Assembly (NCBI GenBank): GCA_938014945.1
Contig: CALLQH010000067.1
Span: forward strand, 1-6,223
DNA length: 6,223 nt
Direction: 5' to 3'
Source of the DNA: an uncultured bacterium
GTDB taxonomy: Bacteria; Pseudomonadota; Alphaproteobacteria; SP197
Of the stretch, positions 1-5,676 are shown in pieces. Both the position numbers and the translations under genes were made by a program. Numbering within the stretch: position 1 is the stretch's first letter; every line of letters begins with the position of its first letter. A model generated the notes under the pieces. It was not told the DNA's origin and searched no databases. It saw nothing but the letters and a program-made list of their open reading frames with translations.

Positions 1-504
1 AACGCCGTGGCGTCCGGCCCAGCCGCGCAAGGTGTCCACGCCGCGCGGTGTTTCGGGGAAGATCTTCTGAACGGCATCGCCGGCCTGGTCGAAGATTTCC
101 AGACTCAGGCAGCTGCTGCCATCCCGTGGCGCTTCGACGATGTAGGCGTGTCGCCAGGCACTGTAGAACATGCGCAGGTCGATGCCGCCGTTGATCACCA
201 GGCCGACCTCCTTGCCGCCGCGCAGGGCGCCGTAGTGGCCCCAGGACTTGTGGATGGCATGGGCATTGCGCGTCACAGTGCGCACACGGCCAAGCTCCCT
301 GGCATGGTTGAGGAGTTCGGACCAATCGGGGGCGAGAGCGACCTTGCGCAGGTCGCCGCGTGCTGCCAGCCGTTCCAGTTCGCTGCCGCCCGCCGTCCCG
401 CCCGGCAGGTCAGCGCGTTCGGAGAGGCGATGTTCGTCGATGGACGGGGCATCGTCTGCGCGGGCGTGGTCGTCGACCGGCGCAAGGGTGTTGGAATCGA
501 GCAT
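1..504 (-). CDS. hmuS: HmuS-like haem-degrading/haem-handling factor, partial (C-terminal part beyond left edge)
   Basis: Cytoplasmic protein that accepts imported haem and passes it on or degrades it (HmuS/ChuS/PhuS/HemS family). The frame is open from ATG at 504 to the window edge: 168 residues, the first of two structural repeats in a family usually about 340-350 long. Seen directly: VRTVTRNAHAIHKSWGHYG (residues 74-92), GLVINGGIDLRMFYSAWRHA (101-120) and SLEIFDQAGDAVQKIF (134-149). These match the family pattern of RNE-AVHE, then a DLRLF-W block, then FD-GDAV-K. The C-terminal repeat, which carries the principal haem histidine in ChuS and PhuS, is outside the window. The start is supported by GGAGGA at 511-516, 6 nt from the ATG. 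The gap to the hmuR stop is only 14 nt, so the two are almost certainly co-transcribed. The first 40 residues are acidic, low in hydrophobics, and unlike the usual N-terminal helices of the family. Confidence 0.9.
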   Translation of the reverse strand, partial: MLDSNTLAPVDDHARADDAPSIDEHRLSERADLPGGTAGGSELERLAARGDLRKVALAPDWSELLNHARELGRVRTVTRNAHAIHKSWGHYGALRGGKEVGLVINGGIDLRMFYSAWRHAYIVEAPRDGSSCLSLEIFDQAGDAVQKIFPETPRGVDTLRGWAGRHGV

Positions 505-518
505 GGTGCGTCCTCCGC

Positions 519-2624
519 TCACCAGGTGAAGGTGTAACTGGCGCCAACCTTCCAGTTGCGGCCGGCTTCATAGGAATCGGTGGCGACACGCGAGTAGGCC
601 TTGTCGAACGCGTTATCGACGCCAAGGTCGATGCGCAGGCCGTTCAGCAGGTCGTCGCTGGGCTGCCAGGCGGCGTAGAAGTCCTGCACGGCATAGCCGC
701 CGCGTTCGTCGGCGGGCGTGTTGACCTTGTCGAAGGCCCAGGCGCCGATCATGCGCCAGCCGACCAGGGAGTCGAATTCGGGCAGCTTCACCGCCGCGCC
801 CAGCAGCAGTTCGTTGGGCGTCAGCACGCCCAGGCGGTTGCCTGTGGAAAGGTCCTTGCCGTTGATCTGCGAATAGCCGGCATTGAGGATGAAGCGCGAA
901 TTCTCGTAGCTGGCCTCTGCCTCGGTCGACCACAGGCGGGCATCGGCGACATTGACCGCCTGGGTGGTGCCGTCGCAGTTGCCGGGAATGAACGGGTTGC
1001 AGTTCACGAAGGGCGAGGGCTGCACGACGTTGAGGTCGATGAAGTTGCTGCCGTCGATGAAGGCGCGCGACACCTTGAACTGGAACAGGTCACCGGCTTC
1101 GGCGACGTTGTCGAAGTTGAGGCCCATGCCGATTTCCTGCGTCGTCGTCACCTGGGGCTGCAGGCCCGGATTGGCGATGAAGCGGTTGGTGATGCCGGGG
1201 CCGATGGGGATGCGGAAATGCACACCCGACAGGTAAAGCTGATCGAAGGTCGGCGCGCGGAAGGCCTCGGCATAGTTGCCGAACACCATCAGCCACTCGG
1301 TCGGCAGATAGCTGATACCGAAGCGCGGCGAGACGTGATCGTTGCTGTTGTCGGCCGCAACGTCGCTCGTCGTCTTGTAGTCGTCGTAGCGCAGGCCCGG
1401 AAGCAGCAGCACGCGGCCGGGGACAAAGCCCAGCGGCTCGGCGATGTCGAACTCGCCCTGCACGAAGGTGCCCGCGAAGGTCGCCGTGGCGTCGGGCACG
1501 CCGTCGCGGTTGAAGCCGGCCTGGTCGCCGTCCTGGATGTCCCGGTAGGCCTCGACGCCGTAGGTCAGCGTCAGGCCGGCATCCTCGCCCAGCATGAAGC
1601 GGCTGCGATTGTCGACGCGCAGGCCGGTGGTGTCGACGTGGCGGGAGAACTGCTCGCCGGCATTGCCCGTGCCGTTGGCGTCCAGGCGCAGGCCGGTATC
1701 GTCGGTCATCGTGTAGTAGAGGCCGACATCCAGATCGACCCAGGAATTGCCGGGATCGTCCCAGTCGTAGCCCAGGGTGAAGGTCGTGGTGTTGATCTTC
1801 TTGTTGACGATGTCGTTGCCGCCGGCGCCCTGGCCGTTGTTGGGCTCCTGCGCGTTGTCCTCGTAGTGGTTGATGCCTGCTGAAAGCTCCTGGAAGGTGG
1901 CGAACTGCCAGGAACTCTTGAGCAGGGCGGCGAAGATGTCGTCGTCCGTGCGGTCGAGTTCGGTGCCGTTGCCGAGCTCGATGGAGCCGGAGTCGCGACC
2001 CGTGACGCTGGCGATCATGTCGATGTCGTCGGTCGGCGCGGCAAAGCCGGTCGACGTGCCGACGATCTCGTGGAACGCGGTCTGATAGCCCGTGCCCAGG
2101 CGGAAACCGGCGGTTTCGCCCGGAGCCAGGAAGTCGGCGGCCTCCAGCGTGCGGTATTCGATGACACCGCCGGTGCCGCCGCTGCCGTAGAGCGAGGAGG
2201 CGGGGCCGCGCAGCACTTCGACGCTTTCAATCATCGAGGGGTCGATGAAATAGCGCCCGTCGTGGCCGGCATTGAAGTTCTGGCGCGCGCCGTCGATCAG
2301 CACCACCACGTCGGGACCGGAGAAGCCGCGGATCGTCGGCACCTCGCCGATGCGGCGCGGGCCGCCGACCGATTCCACGCCCGGAATCCACTGCAGGATG
2401 TCATCGGGGGAGGAGGGCTGCATGGTGTCGATCTCGTCGCGGCCGACCACGCTAACCATGCCGGGGTATTCGAAGGCGGCAATCGGGCTGCGGGTGGCGG
2501 TGATCGAGATTTCCGGCAGCACGATGGCGATGGGGTCTTCTTCGGCCTCCTGGGCCGACGCGCCCCATGCGCCAAGGCACATGGCGGCTAGGGAGACGGA
2601 AAGCGGACGGGTCAGGCGTGGCAT
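519..2624 (-). CDS. hmuR: TonB-dependent outer-membrane haem receptor
   Basis: Outer-membrane beta-barrel receptor that binds haem or haemoproteins and imports haem using TonB/ExbB/ExbD energy. From ATG 2624 it is 701 residues, a normal length. Residues 1-24 form a signal peptide with cleavage after GASA. A TonB-box-like stretch (LPEISITATR) follows at about 35-44, then a plug domain with VVLIDGARQNF, VEVLRGPASSLYGSGGTGGV, then the barrel. Haem-specific marks are His121 in NAGHDGRYFIDP (equivalent to ShuA His86), the FRAP box at 455-458, His469 in SGVHF (equivalent to ShuA His420), and NPGL at 485-488 in place of NPNL. Cys542 and Cys550 probably form a loop disulphide. The C-terminus is YTFTW, ending in an aromatic residue as barrel assembly requires. 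An in-frame GTG at 2648 would add eight residues before the signal peptide; ATG 2624 with GGAG 6 nt upstream fits better. It sits between hmuP and hmuS, probably in one operon. Confidence 0.95.
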   Translation of the reverse strand: MPRLTRPLSVSLAAMCLGAWGASAQEAEEDPIAIVLPEISITATRSPIAAFEYPGMVSVVGRDEIDTMQPSSPDDILQWIPGVESVGGPRRIGEVPTIRGFSGPDVVVLIDGARQNFNAGHDGRYFIDPSMIESVEVLRGPASSLYGSGGTGGVIEYRTLEAADFLAPGETAGFRLGTGYQTAFHEIVGTSTGFAAPTDDIDMIASVTGRDSGSIELGNGTELDRTDDDIFAALLKSSWQFATFQELSAGINHYEDNAQEPNNGQGAGGNDIVNKKINTTTFTLGYDWDDPGNSWVDLDVGLYYTMTDDTGLRLDANGTGNAGEQFSRHVDTTGLRVDNRSRFMLGEDAGLTLTYGVEAYRDIQDGDQAGFNRDGVPDATATFAGTFVQGEFDIAEPLGFVPGRVLLLPGLRYDDYKTTSDVAADNSNDHVSPRFGISYLPTEWLMVFGNYAEAFRAPTFDQLYLSGVHFRIPIGPGITNRFIANPGLQPQVTTTQEIGMGLNFDNVAEAGDLFQFKVSRAFIDGSNFIDLNVVQPSPFVNCNPFIPGNCDGTTQAVNVADARLWSTEAEASYENSRFILNAGYSQINGKDLSTGNRLGVLTPNELLLGAAVKLPEFDSLVGWRMIGAWAFDKVNTPADERGGYAVQDFYAAWQPSDDLLNGLRIDLGVDNAFDKAYSRVATDSYEAGRNWKVGASYTFTW

Positions 2625-2630
2625 GGCGCG

Positions 2631-2634
2631 CTCC
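2631..2634 (-). promoter_or_regulatory. Ribosome binding site deciding the hmuR start
   Basis: On the minus strand GGAG lies 6 nt upstream of ATG 2624. The signal peptide (PRLTRP then a hydrophobic core then GASA) begins directly at this ATG. Both observations favour it over the in-frame GTG at 2648. Confidence 0.7.
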
Positions 2635-2698
2635 AGCGTTGGTTCCACATGGCGTTATGGGACCTGGCTGGCGGCGCTGCGGCTGGCTGGGTCGATAG

Positions 2699-2715
2699 CC
2701 CGGCGGCAGGCCGGG
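2699..2715 (-). other. Hairpin in the hmuP-hmuR gap
   Basis: A perfect 6-bp inverted repeat (CCCGGC, 5-nt spacer, GCCGGG) lies inside the 132-nt untranslated stretch between hmuP and hmuR. No T-run follows on the minus strand, so it does not look like an intrinsic terminator. It could stabilise the processed hmuR message or slow the polymerase. In DNA this rich in G and C, such a short repeat may also be chance. Apart from this hairpin and the hmuR ribosome binding site I see no other element in the gap. Confidence 0.3.
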
Positions 2716-2756
2716 ATAGAAGGGACGGGATCGGCGGCCGGTTCAGGCCGGCGCGG

Positions 2757-2948
2757 TCATTTGGTCAGGATCAGCTTGCCCGTGCTCGTGTGACGCAGGC
2801 GGTACATGCTGTCGCGGTGTCGGATCATGAGCTCATTCTTCCCATCAAACAGGTCGGCACTGTCCACAACACGCAGGAAGGGCGATTCCACGTCTTGCGA
2901 ACGCTCGGGGTCGATTGCCGATTTGGGCGTATGGTCCTGTTGGCACAC
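2757..2948 (-). CDS. hmuP: HmuP/HemP small haem uptake protein
   Basis: HemP/HmuP-family protein encoded beside haem receptors in many proteobacteria. In Bradyrhizobium HmuP is required, with Irr, for expression of the haem receptor gene. Seen directly: the C-terminal signature DSADLFDGKNELMIRHRDSM followed by YRLRHTSTGKLILTK at the very end, matching the family pattern of S-LF-G, then I-H, then YRLR-T-GKLILTK. The proposed start is GTG 2948 (63 residues) because AGGGAG (2956-2961) lies 7 nt upstream. The frame is open further up, to ATG 3005 (82 residues) and TTG 3020. Those starts lack a ribosome binding site and fall against or inside the palindromic operator, and the extra residues do not look conserved. 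It is the first gene of the haem operon, 132 nt before hmuR. The identity is secure; the exact start is not. Confidence 0.88.
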   Translation of the reverse strand: MCQQDHTPKSAIDPERSQDVESPFLRVVDSADLFDGKNELMIRHRDSMYRLRHTSTGKLILTK

Positions 2949-2955
2949 CGATGGG

Positions 2956-2961
2956 CTCCCT
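2956..2961 (-). promoter_or_regulatory. Ribosome binding site deciding the hmuP start
   Basis: On the minus strand AGGGAG stands 7 nt before GTG 2948. It is the only good Shine-Dalgarno match ahead of the conserved HemP domain. The alternative ATG at 3005 is preceded directly by the palindromic TTGCAA repeats and has none. Confidence 0.5.
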
Positions 2962-2985
2962 GTGCACCATGATCCGACGGCCCGA

Positions 2986-3014
2986 GTCCTAGCGGAGCCG
3001 CTCATTGATTGCAA
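2986..3014 (-). promoter_or_regulatory. Candidate promoter of the hmuP-hmuR-hmuS operon
   Basis: On the minus strand a -35-like TTGCAA (3014-3009) is followed by a 17-nt spacer and a -10-like TAGGAC (2991-2986). The start of transcription would fall near 2980, about 30 nt before the GTG of hmuP. The -35 hexamer is one half of the left palindrome of the operator, so repressor binding there would block polymerase. The hexamers match the sigma-70 consensus only moderately; the placement is inferred. Confidence 0.4.
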
Positions 3015-3038
3015 TTGCAAATTAGTCGCAATTGCAAT
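3008..3038. promoter_or_regulatory. Tandem palindromic operator, probably iron/haem responsive (Fur/Mur/Irr family)
   Basis: Two near-identical palindromes, TTGCAATTGCAA (3009-3020, perfect 12 bp) and TCGCAATTGCAA (3026-3037, one change), have centres 17 bp apart. A 19-bp imperfect palindrome, ATTGCAAATTAGTCGCAAT (3014-3032, 7 of 9 pairs matching), bridges them. This is the size of a Fur-type box, and TGC/GCA-armed palindromes are typical of Fur/Mur sites in alphaproteobacteria. The block is AT-rich in a GC-rich window and lies between hmuP and a divergent secreted-protein gene. It overlaps likely -35 elements for both directions. That it is an operator is a strong inference; which regulator binds is open. 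Confidence 0.65.
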
Positions 3039-3043
3039 ATCCC
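3015..3043 (+). promoter_or_regulatory. Weak candidate promoter for the divergent secreted-protein gene
   Basis: TTGCAA (3015-3020), a 17-nt spacer and TATCCC (3038-3043) give a poor sigma-70-like pair. Transcription would begin about 3050, immediately before ATG 3052, giving an almost leaderless message. That agrees with the absence of a Shine-Dalgarno sequence there. Only half of the -10 hexamer fits the consensus, so this is tentative. Confidence 0.25.
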
Positions 3044-3051
3044 TTCACGCC

Positions 3052-3504
3052 ATGATGAGCCACACGCATGGGCGCGCCCGCGCCATCCTCCTTTCCGCTC
3101 TGGCGCTCTGCCTTGTCGGAACGCCTGCCCCCCTGCAGGCTTTGGCCGAAGAGGGCGCCGGAATCGCCCTGGAGCTCAACCGAACCGAGGACGTTGTGGG
3201 TGGCTGCCGCATCTATCTGGTCACCGCCAACGGCCTCGAGACGGCGCTCGATCCCTTCACCCTGGATTTCGTCGCTTTCGACGCAGAGGGCGTGATCGCC
3301 ACGCGACTTGCGGTCGATCTGGCCCCGGTGCCGCCGGGCAAGACCCTGGTGCGCCTCTTCGACGTGGCCGGCCCCGCCTGCGCCGATCTCTCGGCCCTGC
3401 TGATGAACGACATTGTTGCCTGTTCGGCCGGCGGCATGGAGGGCAGGGCCTGTCTCGACTCCATTTCCGTGGCCTCCCGCGCAGCGATCGACCTGCGTCT
3501 CTAG
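3052..3504 (+). CDS. Uncharacterised small secreted (periplasmic) cysteine-containing protein
   Basis: I do not recognise a named family. From ATG 3052 it has 150 residues (149 from the adjacent ATG 3055). Residues 1-32 look like a signal peptide: HTHGRAR, hydrophobic ILLSALALCLVG, likely cleavage after QALA before EEGAG. There is no lipobox. The mature part of about 118 residues has cysteines at 52, 110, 124 and 134, enough for two disulphides. The alternating hydrophobic pattern (FTLDFVAFDAEGVIATRLAV, then LAPVPPGKTLVRLFDVAG) suggests an immunoglobulin-like beta-sandwich. The frame is open upstream to 2806, but that part lies over hmuP on the other strand and before the signal peptide. No Shine-Dalgarno is visible. 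It is divergent from hmuP and 15 nt from the operator, so an iron/haem-linked role, for example periplasmic haem or metal handling, is a guess from context. Its codon use resembles that of its neighbours. Confidence 0.8.
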   Translation: MMSHTHGRARAILLSALALCLVGTPAPLQALAEEGAGIALELNRTEDVVGGCRIYLVTANGLETALDPFTLDFVAFDAEGVIATRLAVDLAPVPPGKTLVRLFDVAGPACADLSALLMNDIVACSAGGMEGRACLDSISVASRAAIDLRL

Positions 3505-3526
3505 GTGCAAGGCGGTCGGGCGGGCC

Positions 3527-3554
3527 TTCACGGCGGGCGCTTTTGCGCTAGATT
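3527..3554 (+). promoter_or_regulatory. Candidate promoter of pepA
   Basis: TTCACG (3527-3532), a 16-nt spacer and TAGATT (3549-3554) form a plausible sigma-70-like pair in the 107-nt gap before pepA. Transcription would begin near 3561, about 50 nt before the start codon. The spacer contains a small perfect hairpin, GCGC-TTTT-GCGC (3537-3548). Read-through from the upstream gene is an alternative. Confidence 0.3.
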
Positions 3555-3569
3555 GCCCGTCCCGGATGT

Positions 3570-3584
3570 GCCCGCCCGGCGGGC
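3570..3584 (+). other. GC-rich palindrome in the pepA leader
   Basis: GCCCGCC, one central C, then GGCGGGC make a perfect 7-bp inverted repeat 27 nt before pepA. No T-run follows (the next bases are CCCACTTCTG), so it is not a canonical terminator for the upstream gene. It may be a leader hairpin or simply reflect base composition. Confidence 0.25.
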
Positions 3585-3611
3585 CCCACTTCTGCGACAC
3601 GAGGTCTTTTC

Positions 3612-5084
3612 ATGGAATTCGCCTTCGCCACGTCGATCCCCGATGACGCCGACGCCATTCTCGTTGCCATCGAGGATGGCCGCGTCCTGCGCCCCTCCGC
3701 CAGGCCCATCGACGAGCAGGCCGGCGGCGCTGTTACGCGGGCCATCGCCACGGGCCGCTTCAGCGGCAAGAAGGACCAGATCCTCGACATCGTCGCGCCC
3801 GCCGGCGTGAAGGCTGACCGCATCATCGCCCTGGGCGTGGGCAGCCAGGAGGGCCTCTCGACGCTGGACCGCCAGAAGCTGGGCGGCGCCACCGCGGCCC
3901 ATTGCAACAAGGTCGGCGTGCGCCACATCGCCATCCCCACCACCGATGCCGAGGCGGTTGCCGATTTCCTCCACGGCATGGCCCTGCGCAGCTACCGCTT
4001 CGACAGGTACCGCACGACCCAGAAGGAGACTGATCTCCCGACCCTGACCAAGGTCACCCTGGTCGCCGACGACACCAAGGCGGGCGAGAAGAAGTTCGCC
4101 AGCCTGCAGGCCGTTGCGCAGGGCGTCACGCTCACCCGCGATCTCGTCAGCGAGCCCGCCAACACCCTCTACCCCGAGGAATTCGCCCGCCGTGCGGGTG
4201 AACTCTCCAAGCTCGGCGTCGATGTCGAGGTGCTGGGCGAGGAGAAGATGAAGGCGCTCGGCATGGGCGCCCTGCTGGGCGTCGGCCAGGGCAGCGCCAG
4301 GGAAAGCCAGCTCGTCGTCATGCGCTGGGAAGGCGGTTCCGACAGCGACCCCTGGCTTGCCGTCGTCGGCAAGGGCGTCACCTTCGACACCGGCGGCATT
4401 TCCCTGAAGCCCGGTGCGGGCATGGAGGACATGAAGTTCGACATGGCCGGTGCCGGCTGCGTCACCGGCCTGATGCACGCGCTGGCCAGCCGCAAGGCCA
4501 AGGCCAACGTCGTCGGCGTCATCGGCTGCGTCGAGAACATGCCGTCCTCGAACGCCCAGCGTCCGGGCGATGTGGTCAAGACCATGTCGGGCCAGACCAT
4601 CGAGGTCATCAACACCGACGCCGAGGGCCGCCTCGTGCTCGCCGACGCGCTCTACTACACGGTGACCACCTTCAAGCCCAAGCAGGTGATCGATCTGGCC
4701 ACGCTGACAGGCGCCATCATCGTCGCGCTCGGCAGCTATCAGGCCGGTCTCTTCTCCAACGACGACGATCTCTCTGCCGCGCTGACCAAGGCCGGCGCCG
4801 AAACCGGCGAGGAGCTCTGGCGCATGCCGCTGGGCGAGCGCTACGACAAGGACATCAACTCCGACATCGCCGACATGAAGAACGTCGGCAAGGCGCGCGA
4901 GGCCGGCTCCACCGCCGGCGCCGTCCTGCTCCAGCGCTTCGTCGAGAAGACCCCCTGGGCCCACCTCGACATTGCCGGCACCGCCTGGGCCCGCAGCGAC
5001 GATGCCCTGGCTCCCAAGGGCGCCACCGGCTACGGCGTCCGCCTGCTCAACCGCTTCATCGAGCAGAACTACGAGAAGGCCTGA
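3612..5084 (+). CDS. pepA: Leucyl aminopeptidase, M17 family (PepA)
   Basis: Cytosolic two-metal aminopeptidase that removes N-terminal residues, leucine preferred, from peptides; family members form hexamers. It is 490 residues, a normal length. The variable N-terminal domain is about 1-150 and the catalytic domain about 165-490. Metal ligands are all present: Lys254 and Asp259 in GKGVTFDTGGISLKPG, Asp277 in MKFDMAGAG, Asp336 and Glu338 in the signature NTDAEGRL. Catalytic Lys266 and Arg340 are also in place. All seven sit at a constant offset of 16 from E. coli PepA numbering, so the catalytic core has no net insertion or deletion. ATG 3612 is preceded by GAGG (3601-3604) at 7 nt. E. coli PepA also binds DNA in XerCD recombination and carAB control; whether this protein does cannot be told here. 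It is followed by holC, the common gene order. Confidence 0.97.
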   Translation: MEFAFATSIPDDADAILVAIEDGRVLRPSARPIDEQAGGAVTRAIATGRFSGKKDQILDIVAPAGVKADRIIALGVGSQEGLSTLDRQKLGGATAAHCNKVGVRHIAIPTTDAEAVADFLHGMALRSYRFDRYRTTQKETDLPTLTKVTLVADDTKAGEKKFASLQAVAQGVTLTRDLVSEPANTLYPEEFARRAGELSKLGVDVEVLGEEKMKALGMGALLGVGQGSARESQLVVMRWEGGSDSDPWLAVVGKGVTFDTGGISLKPGAGMEDMKFDMAGAGCVTGLMHALASRKAKANVVGVIGCVENMPSSNAQRPGDVVKTMSGQTIEVINTDAEGRLVLADALYYTVTTFKPKQVIDLATLTGAIIVALGSYQAGLFSNDDDLSAALTKAGAETGEELWRMPLGERYDKDINSDIADMKNVGKAREAGSTAGAVLLQRFVEKTPWAHLDIAGTAWARSDDALAPKGATGYGVRLLNRFIEQNYEKA

Positions 5085-5112
5085 GGCAACACACGACTGG
5101 TAACCGCAAGCA

Positions 5113-5176
5113 GGGGAGCGATGACGCGATGGCGATAGGATCCGCACCGCTCCCCGGCCTGTCTTTTGCGGCCGGG
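5113..5176 (+). other. Two overlapping inverted repeats in the pepA-holC gap
   Basis: The first repeat pairs GGGGAGCG (5113-5120) with CGCTCCCC (5148-5155), 8 bp with a 27-nt loop. The second pairs CCCGGCC (5153-5159) with GGCCGGG (5170-5176), 7 bp with a 10-nt loop. They share bases 5153-5155, so both cannot form completely at once. The loop of the first holds a five-codon frame, ATG at 5121 to TAG at 5138 (M-T-R-W-R), preceded at very short distance by AGGGGAG. The second stem ends 11 nt before the holC ATG and would hold the only G-rich stretch near it. This resembles an attenuator or translation switch, but chance in GC-rich DNA is a real alternative. Confidence 0.35.
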
Positions 5177-5187
5177 CGCGCAGCGTC

Positions 5188-5643
5188 ATGACCGAAATCG
5201 GCTTCTACCACCTGCAGAAGACCCCGCTCGAACGCGCCCTGCCGAAGCTGCTGGAGCGTGCGGTGGAGCGCGGCATGCGCGCGCTGGTGGTCGCCGGATC
5301 CACCGAGCGGGTCGACCACCTCAACGCCGCCCTCTGGACCTACGATCCGGCGAGTTTCCTGCCCCACGGCGCGGCGGGCGAGGGTGATGCCATGAACCAT
5401 CCCATCTGGCTCGCCGACCACGACGGCGATGCCAACGGCGCCGATCTCCTGGTCCTGGTCGACGGCGCCGACAGCACCCGCCAGGGCGACTTCGCCCGTG
5501 TCATCGACATGTTCGACGGCGCCGACCCGGAAGCCGTCTCCGCCGCCCGCCGCCGCTGGAAGGCCATGAAGGAAGCCGGCCACAAGCTGACCTACTGGCA
5601 GCAGACCGAACGCGGCGGCTGGGAGATGAAGGCGGAGGGGTAA
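5188..5643 (+). CDS. holC: DNA polymerase III chi subunit (HolC)
   Basis: Chi subunit of the DNA polymerase III holoenzyme. With psi it links the clamp loader to single-strand binding protein at the replication fork. It is 151 residues, compared with about 147 in E. coli. Family features visible are the N-terminal MTEIGFYHLQKTPLERALPK, a central strand and loop (MRALVVAGSTERVDHLNAAL, LWTYDPASFLPHG), NHPIWLAD with LLVLVDGAD at about 71-96, and the ending KLTYWQQTERGGWEMKAEG typical of alphaproteobacterial HolC. The start is fixed by the family N-terminus; no clear Shine-Dalgarno is seen, only G-rich bases near 5174-5176 that may be tied up in a stem. It lies 103 nt after pepA, the usual pairing. 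The next gene is convergent, and no convincing terminator is visible in the 33-nt gap. Confidence 0.93.
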   Translation: MTEIGFYHLQKTPLERALPKLLERAVERGMRALVVAGSTERVDHLNAALWTYDPASFLPHGAAGEGDAMNHPIWLADHDGDANGADLLVLVDGADSTRQGDFARVIDMFDGADPEAVSAARRRWKAMKEAGHKLTYWQQTERGGWEMKAEG

Positions 5644-5676
5644 GGGCCGCGTATCAGCGATCCGTTCGCCCGGTTC

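Noticed and set aside
360..1883. Long plus-strand open frame of 507 codons opposite hmuR
   Set aside because: The translation is compositionally odd (strings of V, A, G, H and Q) with no family motif. The minus strand carries a complete, motif-rich TonB receptor, so this is a GC-driven shadow frame.
2646..2648. GTG at 2648 as the hmuR start
   Set aside because: It would add MEPTLERA before the signal peptide. ATG 2624 has GGAG 6 nt upstream and begins the signal peptide directly.
2272..2793. Plus-strand open frame across the hmuR 5' end
   Set aside because: It overlaps the receptor's signal peptide and plug-coding region and the hmuP stop, and its product has no recognisable features.
2806..3051. 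Upstream extension of the secreted-protein frame
   Set aside because: The frame is open, but it runs opposite hmuP and through the palindromic operator. The signal peptide begins only at ATG 3052, so the extra residues are not credible.
3102..3123. Lipoprotein signal around Cys20 of the secreted protein
   Set aside because: The residues before the cysteine (ALAL) have leucine at -1 instead of a small residue, so there is no lipobox. A type I cleavage after QALA is more likely.
3537..3584. Intrinsic terminator after the secreted-protein gene
   Set aside because: The GC-rich hairpins here are not followed by a T-run. They fall within the probable pepA promoter and leader.
3528..5189. Long minus-strand open frame of 553 codons antisense to pepA
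   Set aside because: The composition is typical of the complement of high-GC coding sequence, with no recognisable domain. pepA on the plus strand is intact with every catalytic residue.
5644..5676. Bidirectional terminator between holC and the GFA gene
   Set aside because: Only a weak GGGC/GCCC pairing is visible in the 33-nt gap, with no T-run on either strand.
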